NCBI GenBank assembly: GCA_011192085.1
Contig: DUEQ01000535.1
Span: forward strand, 4,969-10,860
Reading direction: 5' to 3'
Source: Caldilineae bacterium
GTDB lineage: Bacteria > Chloroflexota > Anaerolineae > J102
Length of the DNA: 5,892 nucleotides
Shown piece after piece: positions 5,804-5,892 of the stretch; the stretch's first letter is position 1; each line of letters begins with the position of its first letter. A program made the translations under genes and the position numbers. The notes below the pieces were generated by a model. The model was not told where the DNA came from. It made no database searches and worked only from the letters and a program-made list of their open reading frames with translations.

Positions 5804-5892
5804 ACATTATCGTAACTGCTTAGGCATCCTGGTTGATGACGCATGTTGCTTTGGAACAGGCCTCATTTGATGACCGGGCGTCAAGCGTAAAA
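5804..5892. other. 3' flank with no recognisable gene
   Basis: The 89 nt after the sulfatase-fold stop are less GC-rich than the genes. They hold no Shine-Dalgarno/start pair and no clear hairpin plus T-run. An 8-bp direct repeat, TTGATGAC, occurs at 5833-5840 and 5867-5874, and a 6-bp inverted pair, TGACGC (5837-5842) and GCGTCA (5878-5883), overlaps it. Confidence 0.5.

Noticed and set aside
5804..5892. Intrinsic terminator after the sulfatase-fold gene
   Set aside because: I could not find a compact GC-rich stem followed by a T-run; the only inverted pair has six bases and a 35-nt loop.

Overview
The window looks like a piece of a GC-rich (by eye about 60% or more) free-living bacterial chromosome. 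The secreted protein at the left end, with its Pro/Thr 'PTPTAT' linkers, a DNRLRE-type module and a beta-helix, and the sulfatase-fold hydrolase of the LDxxR / WTxPSHxS type are both common in Chloroflexota (Anaerolineae-like) genomes and their uncultured relatives. That placement is an inference from style, not from a marker gene. No tRNA, rRNA, CRISPR array or insertion sequence was seen.

Layout. Three genes lie on the minus strand and are read leftwards from a promoter near 4340. First is a 70-residue two-helix membrane protein (4061-4273). Next is a 529-residue FAD-dependent oxidoreductase of the phytoene desaturase / retinol saturase type (2393-3982). Last is a large secreted beta-helix protein (2249 to beyond the left edge; 749 codons visible, no stop). 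The first two are 78 nt apart, and the last two are separated by 142 nt with possible RNA structure. One gene lies on the plus strand: a 457-residue sulfatase-fold hydrolase (4430-5803) whose nucleophile position is Thr instead of Cys/Ser. The last 89 nt hold no recognisable gene.

Regulation. The 156-nt region between the divergent genes is the most informative non-coding part. It carries two back-to-back sigma70-like promoters, each with a 17-nt spacer. The plus-strand one also has an extended -10. An 8-bp perfect inverted repeat sits between and over their -35 boxes and could serve as a shared operator. The sulfatase-like gene has no Shine-Dalgarno sequence and instead has a pyrimidine-rich leader made of three tandem 7-nt repeats.

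Working together. No pathway can be proved. One reading is a cell-envelope or lipid theme: a lipid or isoprenoid oxidoreductase, a small membrane protein, a secreted polysaccharide-binding or -cleaving protein, and a phospho/sulfo-ester hydrolase or transferase under joint control. I see no clear evidence of a new defence or mobile system. The best leads are the Thr-type hydrolase, the His cluster in the beta-helix protein and the shared operator candidate.
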